This document shows, in pieces, positions 20,601 through 22,657 of a DNA stretch of 22,994 nt (its first letter is position 1; every line of letters begins with the position of its first letter). The translations under genes were made by a program, and so were the position numbers. The notes under the pieces are model-generated. The model did no database searches and was not told where the DNA came from. It saw only the letters and a program-made list of their open reading frames with translations. Origin of the DNA: DATBED01 sp036276195 (lineage in GTDB: Bacteria; Patescibacteriota; Saccharimonadia; Saccharimonadales; UBA4665); NCBI GenBank assembly GCA_036276195.1, contig DATBED010000078.1, positions 1 to 22,994 of the forward strand, read 5' to 3'.

Positions 20601-21292
20601 CCGCTAAGGCCAATGCCGTTGCCGGCTGTAAACGCCACATCACCGGTGCGGCCTTGCACGCTGGTGACCCCGCCGCTCTGCAGTGCTTGCAGGGCGCCAG
20701 CCGTCAGCGATAGCTGCCCGCTACTGGTTATTTGCAAGCCACTGCCCACCCCAATATTGCCGGAGACGCCGCCAATAGCGGTGACGTGCTGCGGCACCGG
20801 CGTTGGCGCCAGGCTAATAAACTGCGAGCCGTTATAGTAGTACGGCGCGTTAGTGGAGCTGTCGTAGTAAATCTGGCCGGCCGTGGGGCTGGTCGGCGCA
20901 CCGCCTGGCGCCAGCACCACTGTATTGTTGATCCGTAGTTGACCATTAATGGCTAAATGGTCAGCCTGGCCAACCTGCAACTGGGCGGCATCAGCCCTGG
21001 CACCACTGGTAGCCAGATTAGCGGTAGCAAAACTGGCCAGCGGTGAAGTCTGCCCCTGATTAGCCTGATTGTTATGGGATTTGAAGAGCAACAGGCTGCC
21101 CACCCCTATTAGAACGATTATAGCTATAGAGACGCCGGCCACCAGAAATGCCAGTTTGTTGTAGCGCAAGTTGGTTCGCCTTTGACTGGGAACTTCTGCT
21201 ACTGCAGGCTGTGACACGTAGGGTGATGGGCCCTCTAAAGAGGACTCATACGTCGAGTCAGTACCGTGTTCGAGACTGTTATCTGGTGACAT
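2612..21292 (-). CDS. giant membrane-anchored modular fibre/adhesin-like protein (6,226 aa)
   Basis: One uninterrupted frame, predicted mass around 0.6 MDa. Residues 1-46 are cytoplasmic (RRTNLRYNK before the membrane) and 47-70 are a transmembrane signal anchor, so the rest is outside. In order, approximately: fibre units VANGGTG...YGNG (from ~423, ~1045, ~1483); FDNGTNVGxNxSSGFGTN cassettes with QTADLLxLQ; parallel beta-helix (2095-2480); FN3-like domains (~2510-2610, ~3048-3145); YadA-head-like repeats (~3178-3320); LVIVD propeller (~3520-3835); FN3-like (~3910-4020); three NTTG tracts (~4050-4230, 4525-4700, 5005-5215) alternating with jelly-roll-like modules; two FN3-like domains (~5255-5535); a terminal ~110-residue beta domain. 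About eight copies of TAFQIQNAAGTSVLNVDT link modules. No LPXTG, autotransporter barrel or endosialidase chaperone is seen. The start ATG lacks a Shine-Dalgarno sequence. The likely role, attachment to a host cell or surface, is inferred. Confidence 0.9.
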   Translation of the reverse strand: MSPDNSLEHGTDSTYESSLEGPSPYVSQPAVAEVPSQRRTNLRYNKLAFLVAGVSIAIIVLIGVGSLLLFKSHNNQANQGQTSPLASFATANLATSGARADAAQLQVGQADHLAINGQLRINNTVVLAPGGAPTSPTAGQIYYDSSTNAPYYYNGSQFISLAPTPVPQHVTAIGGVSGNIGVGSGLQITSSGQLSLTAGALQALQSGGVTSVQGRTGDVAFTAGNGIGLSGTTISNQGVVTLTSGSSSLVITPLGNGNYSLSSSAVVNSGTTGTIALITGGQTIGDSILSQSGSTVTAAGGLTVTGAISTNTLQQTAAGNDVNISAGNDNVTFTAGGRTFQFPTVGPGSQTICTSGFTCANGPGQAVVLQPGSAQLDTGAGSSIFVNNTGGGNLLQLQGAGSDRFVLTNSGDATISGSLTLGSQLSVANGGTGVTSLTANGLLYGNGSGAVQATAAAANSILATDGSSLPGLTQTLPNVVQGNITITGVLASGSIASGFGNISTTNNISTTAALQGGSLNIAGGNFTVDGSGNMVTTGIATIQGAGGVSIGVAGTTAGNLVFANAGNSHLTTLQGLAPAGQDQTITIPASSVASDTVCLLTLANCVGTGGGVTASGGTQNFVPKFTNAGGTQLGNSLIFDNGTSLGVGTASPGVSFKLDVNGNANVSGSTTVGTGLTVTSGGATISAGGITVTGNSTIAGTLASLTGLTSTGTITFSNLGAGVVHTNGSGTLSSSPVVLGTDTSGNYVDHLGAVTGLTLGGTNNVAGAVPTLSVIYGSAASTAVQGNTTLVCPSGTGNLTGGGNTITLGSGGSCNNLTVVNSPTFSGTLAVQGAGGITVGVANTTDGALVFNNASNGHTTTLNGLAAAGQDQTITLPASTATTDTVCLLTLANCVGAGGAVSTSGGSQNFITKYNNAGASQITNSQLFDNGTNVGLNTSSGFGTNARFTVNDNVTADNATTAQVNSGAAANKGLVIQGFGTGVTPNQTADLLELQNSTGGVLAKFDSSGNLTLAGLGAGLVQASAGGLLSSGVVDRNSGTFFNNSLSVSNGGTGAGTFTTNGLIYGNGSGALQVTAAAANSVLVTDGSNIPSLSQTLPAAVQGNITSTGVLTSGSIASGFGAISTGNNITTTATLQGNIVNAMGVGAAIELGGVDINTAGTLTHVAYLNAVSQSFTGSQTFSGAGTAVTVNNNAAVNGSLTAGTLNVTNNGTITGTLAVQGSGGFTVGTTGAGGNAGLVKLADGADNNLGTLQIKSGGLGQATSYNLPDPGAASADICLSTGNCAGSGGGVTTSGGTNGTFAKFTGSGSIGNSSNISESGTAVTDSGTLAIQGASALTLGTAGPSGNSGAIIFNNSAGSHTITLQAPSSNPAAAFSLTLPGTGGNNGDCLESQGGGVLAFSSCTGGAGGGVTSLDSQAGVLSLANSSGSGGTITINDASTTQKGIAQFSSTNFSDNGSGTINTIQDIASTAAPTFNGLTLTSALTVANGGTGANALTLNGILYGNGTSGVQATAAAANSVLVTDGSNIPSLSQTLPTAVQTNITQTGALTAGSIASGFGAISTGNNITTTATLQGSTVTVGVAGSTTGNLNLANSSSTRVVTLQGLNPSGAGNATVQIPTIAGGSTDTVCLLTLANCVGAGGGVSTTGGSQNFITKYNNAGATQITNSQLFDNGTNVGLNVSSGFGTNSRLTVNANSVANNNATAQINSGAPANQGLIIQGVGSQTADLLELQDSTGAVLAKFDSAGKLTAAGGTFSNLGTGVVHTNGSGTLSSSPVVLGTDTSGNYVDHLGAVTGLTLGGTNNVAGAVPTLSVIYGSAASTAVQGNTTLVCPSGTGNLTGGGNTITLGSGGSCSNLTVVNSPTFSGTLAVQGAGGITVGVAGSTAGVVTLANSSNTNLSALQAAAPTGTGTATYTLPSIAGGAADTVCLQSLSNCVGTGGGVSATGYSANYVTKFNGTTNQITASQLFDNGTNVGLNVASGFGTGTKLTVNANSTANNAAATQLNSGASTSLGLVIQGAASQTADLLQLQNSSGQALSGVDSSGNLYLAAGQSLKVTGSASFPASPTEGQIYYRTDLNQLFVYENGQWQGYTSSVTEIVAASNSSNKYSANFVATGTNDQTTINNAIAALPSTGGSVVLLDGTYNIGGDVTLNKANVNITGQGPSTILKRLYDDASFGGVIAITAQYTSVSNLQINGNKATYTNTNNDDIDLEAPNQADHSQVINTLLINPAGYGIDDYNQQADQKFINNEVSGAGLKGIYSSDHTSGSVYTNNIAHNNVGDGIAVGAGSSATGNMTFSNGGSGITGNGAQVTLSGNTSYSNSIRGIVVGSSSTATGNTSYSNSLDGITGGGNATISGNTSNGNGRIGIDVSGNGNTVSGNNVANNASFGIAIDDNGSTISNNILTNNGGSGSTSDIQADWSFGGNNAQIISNYITHTSGTGYAITINSGVSGVYLSGNTFSGPGANGINDLGTGTIYANQQDANGNIIVRGGAGIGLNTSSPTASLQNAGAFVNTAVSTPAAPTVVATCVSSCTTTWGYKVTAYDGLGETLASTETQITNGAATLNGTNFNTITPSRVSGAVSYKVYRTTAGGTPATTGLIGTIAGGASTFSLSDTGLAASGSTPASNTTGSASIQGTVTAAGFILSGNGTASSMPAIQGGAGQRIYSTAAGGWGIGDSGGGTDILTHNGTSDVALGTNLAVQVNRLGASLFVNPGSSRYVRYDSGATTELGYIDQNLGQFYSLQTAATIGLQIKAAASQTADFLQVQNSTGVVLSGINASGQLYYQSGSFKSTLAQSTLTQSQTVNIPASSATIDTVCLFTLGNCTAGGGGSGITGTGTQNFVAKYGAGGTSIGNSQLFDNGTNVGINLSSGFGTNTRLTVNANSTANNNAAAQINTGATTNQGLVIQGASSQTADLLQLQKNDGTVLVNVDGGGNFNITHTVSQSNSALNVTAHVNNTGAINVTNSGNGYSITSNDGINIAAGSQGSQIAGLTIVPSISTAIAGIIQGASGQTGNLLQFQNNSGTALSSVDSSGNFNLGTMSAPTGAAVGAATAGGSLTAGTYFYKISAIDGSGGETLPSTEVSGTTSGGNLTLPISWNAVQGVISYRIYRGTSSGAENVFYTSNTNSFSDTGAASTGGGPVATSTAYITRLNVASGGTSYFAGTLSSPGTGGANSEHFGAGSTAGAALSLAVGNGATINTNGLGGNDSVAIGASASASILGVALGYGATNGASGNVQGSVAIGSSASTGGNGSIALGGSAGTSATNTIAIGYGSSAANIASIVIGRGAASTAANQLVIGSADVTNASISNVYIGNGVTATAPSGFTLQGTGSATAGTAGAAVTVLAGAGATTTTGSSGGALTLQGGASGGTGNNTGGSVLVMGGTSTGTTTGSTVTLQGGTAVGSNQIGGATTIAGGKGTGTGNGGNIVLQIATPGTTGSTANSLTTVATISGANGSALFQNSVNSTTAFQVQNAAGASALTVDTSNLRVDVGTNGTPTGQLYVSGTVPTTSLSSVALPTRTQAMAAQGRYIYTVTDSTNLTLKIVDDSKPSSLTTISTTNLVAVAGNTLTSVVIEGNYLYISESVNHAVYVVDVSNPTSPTLVGSASTGGNASIDIFVQGNYLYLTTNFGSQLEIFNITNPSNPILVSSTSVAGIVSRGIYVQGRYAYFTDSNSNTLKIYDISNPASPTSVGSVSTGASSSPYGVTVQGRYAYVTNQGNQTVSVIDVSNPATPVSASTITLAANTVPEQTYAQGRYLYIAEGGCGLIYTYDISNPASPTSVGSYNTGMSTCGGGSTGPYNLIVQGRYVYYVGTNLVVADLGGEYAQQLEAGGIETGTLAVDGNATVAGSQSIQGGLDVGSGVNISGALGVSGPVTFQNLTNSATAFQVQNAAGTTVLNIATTTLATPAAPTLSSAAIGGTIAANTYFYQLAALNANGTTVPVASSPTSVTTTGATSVNTLTWSSVTGATGYMVYRSTDGVNWFINQVSNVTTSMTDNGTNFNWGVLTPVLPTVNSSGGNLDVNGVYQINGLTVLQAPNTSNLFVGLSSGGNNTTGLNNTGLGYKTLQLNTIGTNATAVGAQALQANTTGNSITAVGFQALSSNTTGSANTSVGALSLSSNTIGGSNTAVGFQSLTHTTGSTNTAVGYQSLATNTTGSNNVALGISAGQSNTGANANVTGSNNTFLGSGSGPASTIQLQNATTIGTNSTVNQNNALILGCVSGVNGCTASTNVGIGSGYATNSALSVSNTTYSTGTIAQTTTAITGSGTTWTPAMNGGTIIYNDGSTATITYLTATTLTSSVSKTVTAGAAYTIVYGGDNFSSTGAATLQNTTNSTSAFQIQNAAGTSVLNVDTTNSLTTLTSSGTDAVLGAAIVDTAGGTNDFPTGWSATNWTTSANSAIHTTGNTSALSTTFTPTAGTTYQVSYSYSGCTAANTLGVTMGGRTLESTTSCTGTNTEVITASSTAALTFTPNSTYVGTVSNVLIKALTTQVASVLTVKNSSNVTTLEVRSSGVASNTFIGLNAGANNTSTGISNTGIGSQALQNNTTGLLNTAVGANALAQNTTGSNNTTVGTFALAQNTTGSNNTAVGRSSLSANTVGSGNTVLGSVALSSSITGSNNTAIGFSVLASNTTGSGNTGVGRSTLSFNSTGSNNTAIGNFAGSTDPNANTFVTGAALQNATAIGYGSQVQLSNSLILGGIGTTGANLTPNVGIGTTSPDNLFSISPDIYDTGTAGTGGVSSTTVTGVGTTWTANMVGNDFIFADGTKQTIASFTDATHLVLASAVTETAGSAYRIQNQAFYVTNTGSAALRSSTNSTTAFKIQNAAGTSVLNVDTTNSKLAVQGISSVASLGSELFTASESFPVTSGWTAISGTGSSATATHTAGGGVTALAPTPSLSLPIGTYQVTFTITGSPTAGETVTPKIGAVSGVAISGNDATEVQLIIIGTAGQNLSFVPTNNWNGTISGVSVIPVTTSNSVVGVQNSDGSTGLEVRSGGSASNNTFVGLSAGQSNTTGLSNNAFGTDALQNNTSGFNNTAIGTFALQDNTTGNLNTATGTGALQFNTTGIQNTAFGANALNHNTTGSTNSAFGIGSLSANTIGAGNAAFGNSALTSNTSGGSNTGLGNSALASNTTGSNNVGVGPLALRFVSTGSNNVGIGYNTGSSNNNGFQLTTGSNNSFLGYNSGPGTATQLQNATALGTYSTVNASNALVLGCLSGVNGCTTNTNIGVDTVTPAATLNVVGNTLLSALSAPTAPSIANIGTAGGTSYTYAITALNANGGTTLISPTTTTATGNATLDGTNFNQITWTAVAGANSYKIYRTASGGTPSTTGLIGTVNANTTLSFNDTGIAGTTAAPTLDTSGQFTATGNAVFQNAANSTSSFQIQNAAGTSLLTADTTNTKIITTGILQNTGGIIVISLSSPSGVGVTNQGTAGSTTYTYTVTAVNSKLGETVPTTITTTTGNATLNGTNFNRITWATVTGAASYNIYRTVSGGTPSSIGAVGSVAATGTLQFDDTGIAATTTAVPPATDSSGGVYSGTILTLQGGVQGGATNYVKIGVVNAGVTGNVYRASAFAPAVTSGAILHQFDYTSQAGSGIVSSDSVYLASFTTTNIPNGSPQSILSLSTSGKLLFGSAYDTNLYRSAAGVLKTDSSFLQQTATNSTTAFQVQNAGGTSIVNVDTSNQQLRVNAQTYSTGTIAQTTTVITGTGTTFTSSMVGGTITYSDGTSATITGFTDATHLTSSISKTVSAGSSYSIRYSGLKVASDGSTLLQSNTNSTTAFQIQNSAGTNEFKVDTSGNNVAIGAYANFSNLGDTLTIQNTSSSVGTLNVGGDTILGNGNDLAFGSPNGNFTFQGYATNAILRDKNGVARITFGNNAGQNGQSTILAGADATKAAVVVQGLASQTGDLTQFQNSSSTVLSEVTNSGAFQGGNGSGLNNATAPQNLTLNGGQGTGTGAGGNIAFQIAQPGTSGSSLNGLATVASISGANGAALFKNAADSITAFQIQNSSSASVFTADTTNGRVGIGASAPGNLLSIGALTTAQAGYQIAVSTGGTSNSGIVIQDVASQSSGNLLQAEDSTGATLASIDYQGNLSVKAATITGVLTVNGHIVTGNTSGSTTAAVQSAAGTGGSPTCGVSGNDSAGQITLTTGTSAWGTGAQCIISFSSNYGSAPHPVLTAASSVDASTVKPYVTSGTSTFTVNFITADTAQHTFTWNYFNAQ
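5640..6278 (-). repeat. NTTG 17-residue repeat tract 3
   Basis: About ten 17-residue units (51 bp each) of the form NTAxGxxALxxNTTGSN, from FVGLSAGQSNTTG to SNNSFLG, closed by NALVLGCLSGVNGC. Conserved Gly and Thr with alternating small hydrophobics suggest a stacked beta-solenoid stalk or head. This tract carries more Phe at the core position (AFG) than the other two. Confidence 0.8.
7180..7728 (-). repeat. NTTG 17-residue repeat tract 2
   Basis: About eight units of 17 residues, for example SNNTAVGRSSLSANTVG. In the DNA the 51-bp period is directly visible, as a 29-bp near-identical string starting at about 7521 recurs at about 7572. It starts with FIGLNAGANNTSTG and ends with NSLILGGIG. 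Confidence 0.8.
8600..9152 (-). repeat. NTTG 17-residue repeat tract 1
   Basis: About eight units of 17 residues (one of 16), for example SANTSVGALSLSSNTIG, running from FVGLSSGGNNTTG to SNNTFLGSGSGP and closed by NALILGCVSGVNGC. Tracts 1 and 3 share the closing CxSGVNGC, which is lost in tract 2. Confidence 0.8.
9795..10735 (-). other. LVIVD-type beta-propeller domain inside the giant protein
   Basis: About 315 residues contain six to seven blades with the signature YxYVxxxxxxLxIxDISNPxxPxxVGS (VDVSNPTSPTLVGS, YDISNPASPTSVGS twice, IDVSNPATPVSAS). Each blade is preceded by VQGRYAYxT or VQGNYLYxx. This is the LVIVD repeat family, which folds as a propeller and is usually a free-standing or cell-surface domain. 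Here it sits in mid-fibre after a TVDTSNLRVDVGTNG linker. Confidence 0.85.
11330..11765 (-). repeat. YadA-head-like 14-residue repeats
   Basis: Reads as successive ~14-residue units of SVAIGSSASTGGNG, SIALGGSAGTSATN, TIAIGYGSSAANIA, SIVIGRGAASTAAN type. This is the hallmark of the left-handed beta-roll heads of trimeric autotransporter adhesins (Hep_Hag/YadA_head). It is followed by a Gly/Thr-rich segment with TLQGG repeats. In trimeric adhesins this fold forms a homotrimer, so its presence suggests the giant protein may trimerise. Confidence 0.85.
13850..15010 (-). other. right-handed parallel beta-helix domain inside the giant protein
   Basis: About 385 residues. The domain opens with DQTTINNAIAALPSTGGSVVLLDGTYNI, shortened here to its key parts: an INxAIxALP element and a GGSVxLxxGTYxI element typical of Pectate_lyase_3 domains. 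It continues with coils such as IxGNTSYSNSxxGI, VSGNNVANNASFGIAI and ISNNILTNNGGSG (PbH1 repeats). No clear catalytic set is visible, so carbohydrate binding or a structural role is as likely as cleavage. Confidence 0.8.
15648..16031 (-). repeat. 384-bp internal duplication, copy A
   Basis: Aligns without gaps to 18768-19151 at an offset of exactly 3,120 bp (1,040 codons). By hand comparison there are 39 differences in 384 bp, but the ~128 encoded residues differ at only two positions (T/A and S/N). It encodes VVHTNGSGTLSSS...DHLGAVTGLTLGGTNN...TLVCPSG...GSGGSC...TFSGTLAVQGAGG. Confidence 0.9.
18768..19151 (-). repeat. 384-bp internal duplication, copy B
   Basis: Partner of 15648-16031. The differences are almost all at third codon positions and thin out toward the high-coordinate end: only 5 in the last 127 bp, against 14 in the 60 bp at 18781-18840. 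This gradient suggests recent gene conversion over part of the repeat. Confidence 0.9.
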
Positions 21293-21345
21293 TTGGGTTG
21301 TTTTTAGGTTTTATTGTAGTTTTGGGTATATTTAGCCGTAATTCT

Positions 21346-21375
21346 ATTGTATAACTCCTGTGGATAAGGGGTCAA
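21346..21375 (-). promoter_or_regulatory. promoter of the giant gene with an embedded DnaA box
   Basis: On the minus strand: -35 TTGACC (21370-21375), 18-bp spacer, -10 TACAAT (21346-21351). This gives a leader of about 45 nt without a Shine-Dalgarno sequence. The spacer contains TTATCCACA (21359-21367), a perfect match to the DnaA-box consensus, so any bound protein would cover the core promoter. Confidence 0.65.
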
Positions 21376-21487
21376 GCAAACTGAACACATTATTGATACA
21401 TACTTGAGATTTTCTACCCCTGTTAAGAAAGCCCGCGTTATAGCCCACAGAGGTCGACCACAGCTACTTTTCCACAGCCTGGGCGTA
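21376..21487. other. intergenic region with three CCACAG elements
   Basis: CCACAG occurs at 21445-21450, 21458-21463 and 21472-21477, that is at 13- and 14-bp steps, just past the stop of the 272-residue gene. The last one is part of TTTTCCACA, one mismatch from a DnaA box. No terminator hairpin with a T-run is visible, so read-through from the upstream gene is possible. Confidence 0.4.
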
Positions 21488-22306
21488 TTAGCGCAGTAGA
21501 AGGAAAACTGTCAGGCTGGCAATCAGCGCCGTAACGGCCGCCATTCCCAGTACGGTAGTCATGGTGCGAAAAATGCTGTACTTGGCCAAGGGGTTGCGCC
21601 CAATCGAGACGATTCCCCCGTAGATCGAGGAATAGATCAACACGCTTAATGATAAAATCGCCACCAGGGTAACTACCACGCTAATAACCACTCTGGCAGT
21701 GGAAACCACGTGGCCGGTCAGCGATTTAGCTAAGCGCTGTAAGCTGTTGAGTGAAGTGCCGCTACCACTGTTATTGGTGCCAATATCGATCGCTAGCCTA
21801 ACGTAGCCCAGCCAGACCTGGTGGCTCTTACCGCTTTTGTCGGTAACCTGGCGGGCTACGCCGCCACCGCTGGTGGCCGAGAAACTGGTTTGGGCCAGGC
21901 CGATATAGCGCGAACCGGGCAAGGCCTTCATGCCTATACCGTTAAACGGCGAGGCGGCCACTTGGTCGCCCACCGCCAGATCGCCATTAAGGGTACTGAC
22001 CAGCACGCTAACAGTACCGGTGGTAGCCACCTGGGTAGTGCCACTGCCGGCATCAACCGCCAACAGGGAATCGTCGCTGGCCACCGCCACCCCTAATAAA
22101 CGGCTTTCATTATCACCGTTAGACGGCACCACGTAATCGGTTTTCTGGGGGTCGAGGCTAACAATACTGCCATCTGGAATTGAGCTAGTGGTGTGGTAGG
22201 CGTGAGAGATGTTGGCCGAAGAGGCGCCAACCGGGCCCAAACCAAAGATGAATAGGAAGCACAAGGCCCCCACGAAAAATAGCCTCACCCCGGAAAGTTT
22301 TGGCAT
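21488..22306 (-). CDS. secreted/membrane protein with fibre-tip (Peptidase_G2-like) domain and C-terminal membrane hairpin
   Basis: A 272-residue protein. Residues 8-28 are a hydrophobic signal segment with a possible cleavage site after VGA (position 28). Residues 43-145 form a beta domain of the pattern GSIVSLDP...YVVPS...RLLGVAVA...TQVATTGTVSVLVST-NGDL-VGD--AASP-NGIGMKA...YIGLA. This resembles the C-terminal Peptidase_G2/intramolecular-chaperone-type domains of tail-fibre-like proteins, and a family I recall from Saccharibacteria. A short strand motif (QVWLGYVRLAIDI, 163-175) follows, then helix 206-230, the loop IGRNPLAK (235-242) and helix 248-271. No catalytic residues can be assigned with confidence. 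It lies 195 bp upstream of the giant gene on the same strand, which suggests joint function at the cell surface. Confidence 0.8.
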   Translation of the reverse strand: MPKLSGVRLFFVGALCFLFIFGLGPVGASSANISHAYHTTSSIPDGSIVSLDPQKTDYVVPSNGDNESRLLGVAVASDDSLLAVDAGSGTTQVATTGTVSVLVSTLNGDLAVGDQVAASPFNGIGMKALPGSRYIGLAQTSFSATSGGGVARQVTDKSGKSHQVWLGYVRLAIDIGTNNSGSGTSLNSLQRLAKSLTGHVVSTARVVISVVVTLVAILSLSVLIYSSIYGGIVSIGRNPLAKYSIFRTMTTVLGMAAVTALIASLTVFLLLR

Positions 22307-22316
22307 GGTGCTTAAG

Positions 22317-22344
22317 ATTATATACTCTCGGGCTAATAGGCCAA
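22317..22344 (-). promoter_or_regulatory. promoter of the 272-residue membrane protein gene
   Basis: On the minus strand: -35 TTGGCC (22339-22344), 16-bp spacer, perfect -10 TATAAT (22317-22322), then 10 nt to the ATG at 22306. The expected start leaves a leader of about 4 nt, so the mRNA is effectively leaderless and no Shine-Dalgarno sequence is present. Confidence 0.6.
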
Positions 22345-22379
22345 AACTTTAAACCTTATCTAAGCTATCTCTCATGCTG

Positions 22380-22421
22380 TTATCAGACGTTTACGATTTA
22401 TTATCAGACATTTACAATTAA
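22380..22421. repeat. tandem 21-bp direct repeat, two copies
   Basis: TTATCAGACGTTTACGATTTA (22380-22400) is followed immediately by a second copy (22401-22421) identical at 18 of 21 positions. The 21-bp step equals two helical turns. It lies in the divergent intergenic region, about 40 bp upstream of the -35 of the minus-strand gene, and is a candidate operator. Confidence 0.6.
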
Positions 22422-22471
22422 AATATTTATTCAACTCGCATCTATAAACCGGCCAACTTCGTTGTAGGTTT

Positions 22472-22556
22472 AACTATAGTTTTGCAGTTTTGCGCAATAT
22501 TTGCGCAATATTTTTGTCTCGCTTTTTTAAGTTTTGAGTTTTTAACGAAATTTCGT
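22472..22556. promoter_or_regulatory. palindromic operator-like sites between divergent genes
   Basis: The stretch contains AACTATAGTT (22472-22481), two TTGCGCAA palindromes (22490-22497 and 22501-22508, 11 bp apart) and the perfect 12-bp palindrome ACGAAATTTCGT (22545-22556). The last would overlap or abut the -35 position of the plus-strand promoter whose -10 is at 22579. These are typical dimer-binding symmetries, and the adjacent HTH regulator is the obvious candidate ligand. Confidence 0.5.
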
Positions 22557-22578
22557 GAAACTGTTTATTTTTAAGGTG

Positions 22579-22584
22579 TACAAT
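22579..22584 (+). promoter_or_regulatory. -10 element of the TrmB-like gene
   Basis: TACAAT preceded by GTG (weak extended -10), with only a poor -35 (TGAAAC, 17-bp spacer). Transcription would start near 22591, giving a ~67-nt leader. This is longer than for the minus-strand genes and carries a Shine-Dalgarno AAAGGGG at 22641-22647. Confidence 0.45.
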
Positions 22585-22657
22585 AGTGAGGATTAACAAA
22601 AATCCGTGAAAAACTTTAAAGTAGCAAATACCTTAAGGGAAAAGGGGTGTTGTTTAA

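Noticed and set aside
2756..20938. Many plus-strand frames of 60-240 codons opposite the giant gene
   Set aside because: They are rich in Pro, Val, Leu and Ala because they mirror Gly/Thr/Asn-rich repeats of the minus-strand gene. None shows a family pattern or a ribosome binding site context.
2612..21292. Giant gene as part of a prophage tail module
   Set aside because: Despite tail-fibre-like units there are no capsid, terminase, baseplate or integrase genes, and the N-terminal transmembrane anchor fits a cellular surface protein.
21346..21480. DnaA box cluster as a chromosomal origin
   Set aside because: Only one perfect box is present, there is no dnaA, dnaN or parAB gene nearby, and no strongly AT-rich unwinding element adjoins it.
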